A stretch of 64,000 nucleotides of DNA from Sternotherus odoratus (lineage: Eukaryota; Chordata; Testudines; Kinosternidae). The notes beneath the pieces are model-generated. The model was not told the DNA's origin and searched no databases. It saw only the letters and a list, made by a program, of their open reading frames with translations. The stretch covers positions 181,790,920 to 181,854,919 of the forward strand of contig JAVMKO010000002.1 of the NCBI GenBank assembly GCA_032164245.1. Direction: 5' to 3'. Below are positions 24,317 to 35,469 of the stretch, piece after piece. Every line of letters starts with the position of its first letter. Position 1 is the stretch's first letter. A program made the position numbers and the translations under genes.

Positions 24317-24730
24317 AGTATGGGGGTGTTAGTGGGACCATAATGTCACTACCAGTTTGCTAACTAAAGGAAGAATTCTGTCTCTTTCCTTAGCTTCAGT
24401 GAATCAAGGTGGCAGCCACAGGCTTCCTCTAGTCCAGAGGTCCACCACAGTTTTGAGCTACAGGCCCGATATCCTGTGTGATGTGACAATAAAGCATTTG
24501 GTGCCAGGAACTTCAAAACCATTTACATTTATTTCTTTTCATTCTTAGCTACTAAGGACATGCGGCTGAACAGTGAATGTCACTAAATGGAAATTATACC
24601 AATAGAAGCACCTACGGTGCACAGAAATTTTCTGACACAGCTTCACATATTTTATTTGGTTTTTGTTTATGAACTCAAATATATATTTTTCTGTTAATCC
24701 GGTATGCCAAATATGTATCCATCATTTAAG

Positions 24731-25061
24731 GCAGTGGTGGGCCACCTGCAGCCCACAGGCTGCACACGGCCTGTCAGGGTAATCCGCTGGTGGGCTGCCA
24801 GACAGTTTGTTTACATTTGCATGGCTGCCCACAGCTCCCAGTGGCCTCTAGACAGTTTCTTGCCAATGGGAGCTGTGGAAAGGAGCAGCCAGCATGTCCC
24901 TGTGGCCTGTGCCACATCCACAGCTCCAATTGGCCAGGAAGGTGAACCGCAGCCACTAGAGCTGTGGGCTGCCATGAAAATGTAAACAAACTGTCTGGTG
25001 GCCCACCAGCAGATTACCCTCATGGGCTGTGTGTGGCCTCCGGGCCACGGGTTGTCCACCG
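24731..25061. mobile_element. Foldback (long inverted-repeat) element, hAT-like
   Basis: Arms of about 110 bp mirror each other: GCAGTGGTGGGCCACCTGCA with GTTGTCCACCGC at the far end, and CAGACAGTTTGTTTACATTT with AATGTAAACAAACTGTCTGG. A GC-rich middle carries CACAGCTCC / GGAGCTGTGG repeats. Total is about 331 bp. The flanking words CATTTAAG and TATTTATG match at six of eight positions, compatible with an old hAT-type duplication. The element shows a sharp GC contrast with its surroundings. No protein is encoded; apparent frames of 70-90 codons on both strands follow from the palindrome. Confidence 0.7.
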
Positions 25062-25069
25062 CTTATTTA

Positions 25070-27475
25070 TGGACTCCCACATATATCTGATAAGCCTCAC
25101 AATGTTTGAACAAACAATCATAAAATATATTTTTCTATATTTATTTTATTTTTTTCTATTTTACCTTGTGACTTGCTATATCAGTGTTCTCTAGAGATGA
25201 CAACTAAATCAGAGGCAGAAGCCAGAGTTGGCCTGACCTCATTAATGTATAAGCAACACCAAGTCATAACAACCTCACCAGTTCAAAAATATTTTTTTTT
25301 AAAGTTAGTAAACTGTTTACAAAATGTATTGTTGTATTCACCACCCCTTTTTCCTCTGATGGGCCTTCTTCCAAAGTAGTGGACAGCTGGGAGGAGCATG
25401 CCCTTCCTCGCACCTCCCAGTCAATCCACAAAATATCTCATGGGGAAGGGAAGAAAGAAAATAATTACCCCTTTCAACATTAATAAAGAAAAAACTAACG
25501 CTTATAAGAAGATGAATTAGATTCTTTTGTCTTGATGGGGTTTCTTCTTGTAGCAAAACAAAATACTTAAAAATCTTTGTAGTTTGTAAACCTCTGCAGG
25601 ACTGCTATGTGCTTCTTCATTTTGACCATGTACTTCAAAGCAGTCGAACTGTCCAATGCAGCCCGGGGTAAGTGGGTGTGACTCCAGTGACATCAGCAGG
25701 CGCTCTGACTTATATCAGTGCTGAATATTAGTCCATCATAACTAGACCCTTGTGTAGTACAAAAGGGAAGTTATTTTAACTTTCTTACCATTAGGAAGTT
25801 TTCCTGAGATTTAATCTAAATCTGCTATGCTGTAGTTTGAACCCTTTGCCTCTGCTTTACTCCCTGTACAAACCTATCAGGCTCATGGAGGAAGTATGAT
25901 GCATCCCATGTTTTAATGTCCTTAAGCATTTACAAGGAAACCAAATGTGTTTTGCCAGGGGATGTTCAACCTGAACTGTATGTTCAACATTTTAAATAAT
26001 GTATTCCTAGCTTATATAGAGTCGGTTGCATCTCATATGTAAATTTTACTATATTAAATATATTTGTCTTATAGATTATGTGCTTTTTAAGAAAGAGAAG
26101 AAATAATTCATTACAAGAGAAATCCAAGAGATAACATCACTGTTGTTGCAAAATAGGCCTGGGGTGGGAAGTGCTGAGGGTTTTCTAAAAGCTGGATTTA
26201 ACAGCAATGTTGTAAATAGATTGGTACATGGATTTCCAGAGCCCTGCTGCACATGATAATGATGTTGTCAGTAGTAGGTTTTTCCCTTTCTGCATAAGCT
26301 CTGAATGTTTGAATGAAACACAGCAGGAGTGAGGAAACTAAACAGGAAGTACACAGTTTTACAAACAACCTTTATTTTTGCAGATTGAGGATTGAACTGA
26401 ATTCTTTTCTTCATTAGAGTCTGACACTACAAGCAATGAACTGTGTCACAAAGAACTTGTCAGAGCTTTTCCTGAATCCACCTATTCTTTCCAGAGCTCA
26501 GCAGCTCCCTCTGCAACTTTGGTTCCTTCCTTGTTTCCAGCCCCTCTGGACTCATTGAGTAATTTCCACTGCTTTCCTGTCTCTGCTCTCCTCTCTAGCT
26601 CTCTCTGCAGCTGCTACTTTGCCTACTGCCTCTTTGTATGCAATCTTCTGTTTTCTTTTCAATCCCATAGCTCCTGTAACAGTACCAGCACTGCTGCATT
26701 TATTCTATCCCACTAGTGGAATTGATTCATAAAACTAGTATCCAAATATTCTCTCTCTCCCTCTTCTGCTCTCAAACACATGTACTAAAAAACTAGTTAG
26801 TAAACCAGAATGTTAAACAAAATCAGAGGTCCTACCAAATCTAGTCAACATTTGACCTGCTTTCGCTATGAATAGAGTGCTTTAAAACTTTACCAAACGT
26901 TACCTCTTTGTACTGAAATTTTCTGTGCCATGTGTCTTAGGCAGAATTTATCTGGTAAGATTCAGAAAAACTGGTTCATCCACTTCCAAATTGTTTTGCC
27001 CTTGTTGAAAGCATTCTTACAATTGTTTCATTGAGAAGCTCCCGGGCCTCCAGACTTTGGAGCAGGGGCTAGAGATTGTTATGGGGAGAATCACCCTCAT
27101 TTCAGAAATGATTTTTTTTGTTCCCATGAAAAGATTGTCCAGATTTGACCAAGTTATAAGCATGGGGGGGGGGGGGGAAGGGGAGACAACAAGAAAACAC
27201 CACAGCTCACAAATGCTCAGGAGAGACTTGTCAGAATTTGGCAGCTAAATTCACCAACGACTCTATCGCACTGGGTATGCTGCAGCCTAGGAGGCAGGGG
27301 CTTTGCAGGACTTCCCTGCAAATGCTGTTTTCTGGCTGCTGTGGGCCACTGGGGTGCTGGATACTGGAACTGAAAACAGGTAGACTGTCTGTGCTTCTGA
27401 TGCCTCTTGTTGGTGCCCAGGCTCCATTGAGGAGGAAGCCCCCTGACTCAAATGCAGGGGGGGACAAGAGCCAGA
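25070..27475. other. No recognised feature
   Basis: AT-rich sequence with pyrimidine-rich patches (26500-26760) and a G14 run (27164-27177). No repeat family or gene is recognised. Confidence 0.4.
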
Positions 27476-27586
27476 TGTGGAAGGATGTCAGAGGTAGTAG
27501 ATTGGGACAAGGAGCTGGGGGAGGAGGGAATACAACGGCAACTGGCAACTGGCAGGGAGACTAGGACTAGTTGCAGGGGAACTGAA

Positions 27587-27812
27587 CTAGGCTGGACAAG
27601 GTAACAAAGTCCTGTGGCACCTTAAAGACTAACTATAAAGTTTTGAAGCATAAGCTTTCGTGGGCTAATACCCACTTCGTCGGAGTGGGTATTAGCCCAC
27701 GAAAGCTTATGCTTCAAAACTTTATAGTTAGTCTTTAAGGTGCCACAGGACTTTGTTACCTCTGCTATTCCAGACTAACATGGCTACCTCTCTGATTCTA
27801 GGCTGGACAAGG
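27587..27812 (+). mobile_element. Penelope-like foldback element with 15-bp target duplication
   Basis: A 77-bp arm (27600-27676) is followed by a 7-nt loop (TCGTCGG) and its perfect reverse complement (27684-27760). A unique tail of about 37 bp follows, containing CCAGACTAACATGGCTACC. The whole is bounded by identical 15-mers, CTAGGCTGGACAAGG, at 27587-27601 and 27798-27812. Each arm includes AGTGGG..CCCACGAAAGCTTATGC, the stem II/GAAA/helix III part of a minimal hammerhead ribozyme. On the minus strand it is preceded by CCGACGA in place of the canonical CUGANGA. Such ribozymes are known from Penelope-like retroelements, which also show odd inverted partial copies. No protein is encoded. The family name is an inference from these traits. 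Confidence 0.65.
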
Positions 27813-28030
27813 AGACTGAAACTAGGACCTGTGAAGGGACGACTGAGATCAGCTAAGGAGCAGAAATAGGTACTGTGAATGACCAGGCAAGGAGACTAGG
27901 GCAAGGAGTTAAGGAGACTACAGTGAGGTGCCAAGGTGGGAGGAAGACTAGAATATATGAGGATCCTAGATGGGGAGACTGGAAGTGACTGGGCAAGGGG
28001 ACTGGAATGAGGAAACCTGTGAGCTAGAGA
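27813..28030. repeat. Degenerate purine-rich repeats
   Basis: Loosely repeated words such as GGCAAGGAGACTAGGGC and GGGAGACTGGAAG recur with no fixed period. Similar text precedes the foldback element (27490-27586), so the foldback inserted into this array. Confidence 0.5.
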
Positions 28031-28324
28031 CTGCGGCTGTAGCTCAATCTATAAATTCTAAATGATATTGATTACTTAAGAATTCCCAGTTATCACTCTG
28101 AGGTTTGACAGGGTCATGTCCCAAGATCAGGCCCAATATTATTAAAATCACTGTTTAGCTGGGAATCCCAATGTGCACAGTTGCAACACTCACACTTTAG
28201 GAATCTTTCAGTTTATTATTACATTTGGCAAAGCCAAAGCCTGAAATGTTAGCCATGATCTTCCTCATCACCATACTTTCCTCCTCATTGCCAATGACCA
28301 TCATTCTGGCACCTCTCAAGGGTG

Positions 28325-28326
<2 letters not shown>

Positions 28327-28362
<36 letters not shown>
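28327..28362. repeat. (CT)18 microsatellite
   Basis: Uninterrupted CT dinucleotides. A short (TA) run follows at 28510-28527. Confidence 0.95.
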
Positions 28363-28366
<4 letters not shown>

Positions 28367-28729
28367 TCCTGCACACAGGCTAGGATGTAGCTTTAATAAT
28401 ATGTTACGCTGACACCACCATGTCTAATACGTAGCCAGTATGGATTACTCCCCTCTTCCTTATTTGTATTTCCTCACCCTACTAATGTTGGAGTGCCCTT
28501 CTCCTAAAGCTATATATATATATATACTAATATTAATGATCTCAACTTATTATCATATGCGTCAATTCATTACCAATGCACTTTTTTGGTCAGACATATG
28601 CAGATGTTCTGTCCTAAAATATCCCAAAGCTGGTGTTAGCGCCTGTTCCTGTGGCTGGCTGGTGCTGTCATCGACAAACTTTCCTCTTAAATATTTTATT
28701 CCCAGTTCCCCAAAAGTTAGAAGTGACGG

Positions 28730-29705
28730 TTAGGCCATTTATCTGTGCCAAAGTTTATAGGCCTCAAGCCTTATGCTAACTGCCAAAGCCAATGTCTTAC
28801 AAGATACAGGATACAAGAGACAAAACTAGGACAGACTGTAGGGAACAGGAGCAGAAGGATCTGTCTCCCTTCTAGTACCTGGAACAGAAATTGAGATTCA
28901 TGCATTTGACATTCCTGTTACCAGCAAATATCTGAAAAGCTTCCTGGAAAAGTGTGTGTCTCTTCCCTCTGTAGTGTCTGATCTATAGATAGAAGGTAAC
29001 ATCTTACTATTGCTATTAGTTACTCCATTAATGTAAGTGGCAGAGGTCTGTTCTTCGGACCTCAAATTTCTAGCCCCAATGAGGATCTATATGGGTGTTA
29101 TGATGCCTGATGTTGGAATTTCTAATTTTTTTCCTTCAGGTTTTTTATATATTAAAACCTATATTAAACAATATAAAAATGGAATTAAACACAAAAATAT
29201 ATGAATAGAATGTTCAGTTGGCAAAGTCAAGCACTCAAAATTTCAGAAATGCCAGAATTAAAATGGCCTGTGCAACCTTAATCCAGCTTCCTTGTGTGTA
29301 TACATCATGACAGAATCTTTAATTACAAATTTTCCCCCCAGGCTGGACACTGCTCAGAGAATGAATCAGGGTCATACAGTGAAGGAGATTGTTGTTTGTA
29401 GGACCCCAGCCTCATTTGTTATAGGAAGGTTTGTAGTGAAGTTGTGCTTAGCGCAACAACATTTGATGACTCTCATGATTCTGTAACATGACTTCTTGTT
29501 TGTTTGTTCTTTGCTGACCCCTGACTAAGCAGCTGAGAGAGGTCAGGTCTGTTTGTTAGCACCTTGATAAGGACTGTTTTTCTCTGATGCTTAGAGCTTC
29601 AATCAACCGTGCTTTTTCAAGTTTTTGAGTGGTTAATTACTCCATGGTGTTAAGGACAGAGCTGAGCTGAGCTAAGCATGGTGACTTGGTATAAGAAAAT
29701 CAATT
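28730..29705. other. No recognised feature
   Basis: Only short frames and AT-rich text are visible, with no repeat family that I can name. Confidence 0.4.
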
Positions 29706-29710
29706 GCTAG

Positions 29711-30420
29711 GTGAACTTGAGAGCCATGAACAGAAGCAGCCAAGATGAGTGTTTCAGAGGGAATATAAAGAGGGAGGGTCAGATGGCCAGTGATGGAACA
29801 ATGGTGGTGACCTGCAATGGATGTACCATGTTTTCTTCACGCCCTGAAGCCAGAAGGGATTTCCTGTCTATGGAATGCAAATTGGTGGCTGTGCTGAAAG
29901 AAAAAAAAATGAACTGGAGGAGCAAGTAGAGATGCTAATGACAATCAAAGAGTCTGAGGAATTCATAGACACCCAGATTCAGGAAATATCAGTACCCCGG
30001 GTTTTAGGAAAAAAGGAGCTGGTCACCAAGAAATTGGAGAGGAGTAAGTCAGAGAGCATGCCTGGCAGTTTCTAACTATCAGAGGTAAGGGATCACAGTG
30101 GCATGCTATATAGCTGGAAACAGATTAGGATGGGCAAGGAGTAGCCACCAGAGAGAAGAGGAGCAAAAGACACTCCACACTGCTAGAAGTTTCCAATTGA
30201 TACCAAAACGGAATCTGTGGAAAATATCTCTCAAGATCTAACTGGTCCAAGGGAACAGAAACAGGTAGCAGACACAGCTGTGGATAGCAGCTCAGCCCAA
30301 ACTGTAAGAAAATCAAGCGTGCCCATAATGAGCTTTCCAACTGTTCAAGCAAGACAAACAATCCTTTTGGGGAATTCAGTACTAAAATAATTGAAAAAAA
30401 CATTCTTTGTGGGACAGGTG
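29711..30420 (+). pseudogene. CR1 ORF1 relic
   Basis: CR1 ORF1 encodes an RNA-binding protein with an N-terminal Cys zinc motif and a coiled coil. Here the frame from 29711 reaches a CNGC motif (codons 29813-29815 and 29822-29824), then a MECKLVAVLKEKK segment. An A-rich run at 29899-29908 shifts the frame, and the coiled coil continues in the next frame (ELEEQVEMLMTIKESEEF) until a stop at about 30073. Downstream text near 30350-30385 still reads like the ILLGNSVLK segment that follows in CR1. The 5' UTR and ORF2 are absent. It is non-functional: one frameshift and several stops. Confidence 0.7.
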
Positions 30421-30844
30421 AACAACAGGATTGTTTTAGTTTAAAAAAATTGCAACAAACAGTACTAATTCAACTACTCAGAAAGCATTTCTATGATAGA
30501 ATTGTTTTAGAATTGACCCTAAGCTGAAGTTTTTGAAGGTTCTGAGATTTGAGGATTCCATTTTCCCAATTATTTTTAATTTGTGTGTTGCTTTGCATTG
30601 CAGAACTCCAAAAGGATTGCAAAAAGATACAGACAACATTTTGCCCTCACATTTATTGTCTGCCTGCCTGAACAAAGGAACTACCAGAAATGTAACAAGA
30701 AAGTTTTATTTGTCAGACATTGAACCAATGTTTGCAATACTCAGGGGGCTTTAATATTTTGGATAAACATTAGATGCACATGTGAGCCGAACCGGAACTT
30801 CAACATTTGTGAGAATCCTGACTGAAAATAAAAATGCAGAATTC

Positions 30845-30985
30845 ACATTTTGGCAGATCTGTGGACAGGGCACTAGACTGGAACTCAGAACACGTGATTT
30901 CCTTGCATGGCTCTGCCATTAGATGATTCCGTGATCTTAGGAAAGTCACTTCACATCTTTTTTCCTAAGCTTCCCACTCTGTACC
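30845..30985 (+). mobile_element. MIR-like SINE fragment
   Basis: The block GACAGGGCACTAGACTGGAA followed by TGGCTCTGCCATTAGATGA and TCTTAGGAAAGTCACTTCA matches the body of MIR/CORE-type SINEs (GCTCTGCCA..GTGACCTTGGGCAAGTCACTT). The tRNA head is mostly lost. Same orientation and general family as the copy at 32130. Confidence 0.6.
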
Positions 30986-31031
30986 CTTCTTTATAAAGCT
31001 TCTCAAAGGTCTCTGGAGGAAACACACAATA

Positions 31032-31095
31032 GGTGAAATTCTGGCCCCACTGAAGTCAGTTTTGCTATTGATTTCAGTGGGGTCAGGATTTCACC
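31032..31095. mobile_element. Miniature palindromic element
   Basis: GGTGAAATTCTGGCCCCACT pairs with AGTGGGGTCAGGATTTCACC around a centre with TTGATTTCAGT. The whole is a 64-bp near-perfect palindrome. It belongs to the swarm of short foldback elements built around a TTGATTTCA(A/G)TG centre (compare 59208-59310). Confidence 0.65.
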
Positions 31096-31099
31096 CTGT

Positions 31100-32125
31100 A
31101 TAAAAATAGGTATAATATGTGTCTAAAGTGCTAGAAAACCTCAGTAATCATTGTAATAATTTGTTTGCATGGCCTTCACAGTTCACTCCAAAATAATTCT
31201 GTTCCCTTTGAAAATATGTAAAACGGATTCAGCATTTTCTATCAAGTTTGCAAAGATCAAATAACTGCATCTAACATTAACAAGTGACTGGAAATGAGGT
31301 GCAGTGTAACTGTAAAAGGTTCTCAAATTCCTGACTTTGATTCTATCATGTTTTGTGGCTTATTAGTTTTATTACTGCATAGGAACAAAAAGTGCTTATT
31401 AAAATAAAATATATGGTTCTATTTATGGCATGCAAGCAGTTAGCAAAATTCCACGAACACAAGTTTTCCATGCTTATAATCTGTGCCTTAGTTTTACAGG
31501 TACCTTTATGTATTTAAGTACTAATAATTTGGCAACTGTGCTTCAATTATAGCTTTTTTGGGAGGAAGGATAGTAGTCATGATGGTGCTGAATGGGTTTC
31601 TGGTCATTAGGTTACTAAAATTATATCCGTTGAAATTTTTTTCTAACAAGGTAAAAGAACTATGACTGGGGTATATAACATCTTCCAGGCATACAGAGAA
31701 ACAATTTTCAGTAACTAATTATAGCTAGAGGTACCTAGTGAAAGACGTCAGTGAAAAAAATCTGTCACTGGAGTTCATTTAGTGCTGGTGAAAGTATGGT
31801 TTGAAAAATGTTTGGTAAATGATCATAATGTTATTCATTTCTCAGAACAATATTGGTGTAACTATCCATAACAATGGTGGTTTGATTATAGAGAAGATAA
31901 TAGGCATATTTTGTAATGGTTCTTTGTGTGCAGGTGTGTATCATAGATGTGACCCCATTTTATCATGAGATTACCAGAGAAAGTTATTAACTATCAGAAC
32001 TCAGAAGCTTTATGGTCAAAACATAAATAACATAGTAAATATTTTCCTTCTGTAGAGAGCTTAATATTTCTCACTGTTCAAACTTTCAAACTCTGGTTCT
32101 GAAATTTCAGAGAGACTAACTAACA
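31100..32125. other. No recognised feature
   Basis: AT-rich, nothing identified. Confidence 0.4.
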
Positions 32126-32129
32126 CCAG

Positions 32130-32362
32130 AGGAAGTATGGTCTAGTGGTTAGAGCACTAGCTTGGGAGACCTGTGTTCCATTCCTTGTTCCACCACAGGC
32201 TTCCTCTGTGACAAATCACTTAGTTGCTTTATGCCTCAATATTCCCTGTAAAATAGGGATAACAGCACTGCCCTGTCAGAATAAATACATTAAAGATTAT
32301 GAGGTGCTCAGGGTGATGAAGGCCATAATGGTGCCACATATAGGTAGGTGTGTAATCCCTAA
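32130..32362 (+). mobile_element. tRNA-derived MIR/CORE-type SINE
   Basis: The head GGTCTAGTGGTTAGAGCACT is a tRNA-like RNA polymerase III A-box region, and GTGTTCCATTCC sits where the B box should be. The body has the CORE-like text CCTGTAAAATAGGGATAACA, then AGCACTGCCCTG, ATACATTAAAGATTATGAGG and CTCAGGGTGATGA, ending with a GGTAGGTGTG tail. At about 230 bp it is nearly full length. The B box differs from GGTTCAAATCC, so transcription is doubtful. Confidence 0.75.
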
Positions 32363-32369
32363 AATTTGG

Positions 32370-33870
32370 GGTTTCTAAAATCTTTCTCATTCAATTTAAT
32401 ATATGATATGGGGAAGAATATAGTAGTCTCGCTTTTCAGCTGTATTTGTTTTTTTACAAGTCTGCTGGCACAACTTGGTCATAAGCCCAGTGGGGATCTG
32501 GCCAGGAAAGGAATTTTCCTGTGTAAGAGAATCCTTTGCTAGTGCGGAACTGTTGTAGAGACTCTGATGTCATCACCCTTTCTGAATCCCAGCATTGTGT
32601 GTACTATGGAGGAAAAGGGGAAAGGCAGGGGGAATTTCTGAGGGTCATTGGCATCCAACATAAATACAGAGCTTAACCTTACATTTATATGTATCACACA
32701 TCTTACACAGAACGGGCCCTCTGTGCTGTAATTTTCATTAATGATAATGGGAGTTACAAACATTGTATGCATTATTGTACAGAGCATAAATATAACAAAA
32801 TATGACTTTTTAAACTCGTGTGCTTTGACATTTTTGAATATAGTTCACAAACCCCGAGACTACCAAAGAAATACCGGCTTAGGAAATAGAATGTAAAGTA
32901 TAAGAACTGAGGGTGTTACAGAGAATATTATTCTCTTCTCATTTTCCTACTGTGAATATAATCTGCACCCGAATTATGATTGTATGGCTGTCACTACTTG
33001 CTTTTCTCATTTTCCATGGTCAACATTATTTTGAAATTATTGTAAGGGCAAACATGATAGCCCAGTTACAAGCACTTTCAATAGGTAAAGTATACAGTAT
33101 AAAGTCTCTACTGTTACTAAGTAAATGTCATCTTCCCCGAAACCTGCCAGCAAATATTGATCAAGAATCTCAAGCTCCTCAAAGTGCTGCTAAGTCAGAA
33201 TGAATTAGTTTAGAGGGCTTCAGAACATTTATAGCTCCAGTTACAACCTCACTAGTGCTGAGTGATTCCATAGTTTCAAAGAGTCAGATGATTTCCTTTT
33301 TATAACATTATCCACTGGATATTGACCCTTATGCCAAAGGTATATTAATATTTCATTCTTGAGTCATGGGCAGGTAACTGGAGCCAGCAAATAAAAATCA
33401 AACTTTTAATAGCACTCCTGTGTGTCAGATCTATGTTAAATTGATATTGACCAGACTTTCATTCTTAAATGAAATGTGAAGGAAGGTAATAATATTAAAA
33501 TATCATATGTCCTGTGACTGTTCAGGTGGTTGAATGGATGAAACAACAGAGATGCACATTTTTGTCCTTCTGCAAAGATCAGGTCTCAGGTGACATTTAT
33601 CCCACAAACATCACATTTTGTTCTTGATGTTTAAGTACACTGGCATTATTTCTCATTTTAAATTGATGCTAATTTGGCAGACTCTTCTCTCTAGATTCAA
33701 TGGCAATTGATTAATTTGGGCTTTTACTGGCAGTCATTCCATAGTCGAGGCTGTGTTACCCCTGGATCCATGCAGTTATTCAATATTTGGGACCTTGCTT
33801 CGTTGTTTCCACTAGCAGGGGAAATTGATGATAAGATTCAGGTATTTCTTTGGTGTGATCCTCTTTATAT
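32370..33870. other. No recognised feature
   Basis: AT-rich unique-looking sequence. No repeat, RNA or exon is supported. Confidence 0.4.
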
Positions 33871-33877
33871 ATATATA

Positions 33878-34197
33878 TAGTAGCACCTCAGAGTTATGAA
33901 TACCAGAGTTACAAAGTGTCCGGTCAACTACAAACCTCATTTGATGGCAGCAGAGACAAAAAAAAAAAAGCCACTACAGTACTGTGTTCAATGAAAACTA
34001 CTAAAAAAAATAAAGGGTAAGCAGGATTTTTCTCCTCCTGAAATTAATCCTGCTTAATTTCTCCTGCAAAATGGTGTTAAATCTGTTACTTTTTTTGTTC
34101 AAAGGTTTGAAACTGAACATTTTTTTCATACGTAGAAACATTTCAGAGTTACAAACAACCCCATTCTGAGATGTTCATAACTCTGAGGTTGTACTGT
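33878..34197. mobile_element. Tigger/pogo-like (Tc1-mariner) non-autonomous element
   Basis: AGTAGCACCTCAGAGTTATG at the left mirrors CATAACTCTGAGGTTGTACT at the right: inverted ends of about 22 bp with two or three mismatches. The left end sits in a TA run, consistent with TA target preference. The interior is AT-rich with A12 and A8 runs and no transposase. From memory it resembles a mariner-type family with CAGTAGAACCTCAGAGTTAC ends in turtles. Confidence 0.7.
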
Positions 34198-34885
34198 GAA
34201 GAATTTACACAGTCCTGTTTCCCTGAACATAAGAACAGATACTAGGAGGCAGTTTTCTAGACCACATTCATTTGCTTTAACAAGGCCTGTGACTATCTAT
34301 AGCTCAAAGCCGTGCTTGATGGCAGATACTAACACCTTCCAGCACCAAAGGTTAAACTACAACACAGTAGCTTCCCATTTTATGCATAGTTTTAATTCAC
34401 TCACCTCTGATTTCTTGAAAAATAAAACCATCTCCCTGAAATTGTGTTTTAAAAGTATTTATTTGCTATGTTCCACTCTCATGTAACAAGGCAGCTATAA
34501 AGCCAGTGGATCCAGACCCATGGAGAGCCCCCCAGTTTAGGGACTTCTTTCCTTTCAACCCCAAATCTCTCTTCACTCATTAACATGATGATGGTTCTTT
34601 GGAACACCATGAGACTAGGTAATCAACTGCTAGGCAATCAGCTTCATAGCCTCCTGTGCCAGTTGAGAATCCTCTGGCATAAAGAGAAGGAGAAGAAACA
34701 CCAGGGGCATACTCAGGAAGAGGTATGGTGGTTCAGAATTCCACTACACATGATACCCTTTGTGCTAGTGGCAGAAGTTAGAGTAGACCTCCTTCTGCTC
34801 TTACTTCTACCAGGGTTGGGTGGCCAAGAGTTAGGGAACCACAATCAATTCTTTCGGGCTGGTGCTCTCCCGTCAGCTTGAACTG
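34198..34885. other. No recognised feature
   Basis: Open frames here (for example 34585-34881) show no known domain. Left as unexplained sequence. Confidence 0.35.
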
Positions 34886-35067
34886 TGAGGGAAAGGAATA
34901 AAAATCCCTGTCAAGAACAAATTGTTATCTTTATACTGCTTGCCCTTGCAGGGGCAAGGATTACCAAACATAAGCAAAGATTTGCCCATTCTTGCCCTGG
35001 GTTAGCCCTAAAGGACATATAAAGCTTGCACATTATAGAAACTTCTGTTACCTTTTAGAACCTAAGA

Positions 35068-35169
35068 CGGTAAGCCCACTGCTTGCAGCCGACAAAGTGG
35101 GTATTAGCCCATGAAAGCTTATGCTTCAATACTTTAGTTAGTCTTTAAGGTGCCACAGGACTCTTTGTT
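35068..35169 (+). mobile_element. Penelope-like element fragment with hammerhead-like core
   Basis: This single-arm copy of the family at 27587 reads GACAAAGTGGGTATTAGCCC, then ATGAAAGCTTATGC, and GTCTTTAAGGTGCCACAGGA. It keeps stem II (GTGGG/CCCAT, one mismatch), the GAAA box and the GC..GC helix III. The CUGANGA box reads CCGACAA, so two core bases are off. ACCTAAG occurs on both sides (35061-35067 and about 35170-35176), a probable target duplication. It is inserted next to, or inside, the repeat at 35238-35460. Confidence 0.55.
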
Positions 35170-35237
35170 ACCTAAGCCATTTGTGTGTATGTTTACCTGC
35201 TTTAACCTTGTAAATAACTCTCATTTTTTTCTTAACT

Positions 35238-35460
35238 AATAAATCTTTAGTTCATTACAAGTTTGGCTATAATGGTGGCCTTTGATATCAGATCTACGAT
35301 TCAATTGACTTGGGGTAAGTGATTGGTCCTTTGGGACTGGGAGTAACCTGAATATTGTTGTGATTTTTGGTTTAAGAGACCATCTATCACACAGGGAAGC
35401 TTACCTGGTTGACGAGAGATTCGGAGTACCCAAGGGGATTGTCTGTGACTCCATGTTAAG
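35238..35460 (+). repeat. Dispersed repeat, diverged copy 2
   Basis: It shares block order with 8085-8310: ACTAATAAATCTTTAG, GTAAGTGATTGGTCCTTTGG, ACCTGAATATTGTTGTGATT and GGATTGTCTGTGACTCCATG. Likely LTR-derived; the AATAAA block at its left and AT-rich flank fit an LTR 3' region. The upstream text from about 34890 may be part of the same element. Confidence 0.4.
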
Positions 35461-35469
35461 GCTGTTCTA

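Noticed and set aside
32130..32175. Possible genuine tRNA gene
   Set aside because: The A-box-like head continues into a MIR/CORE-type SINE body and the B box is degenerate; there is no full cloverleaf.
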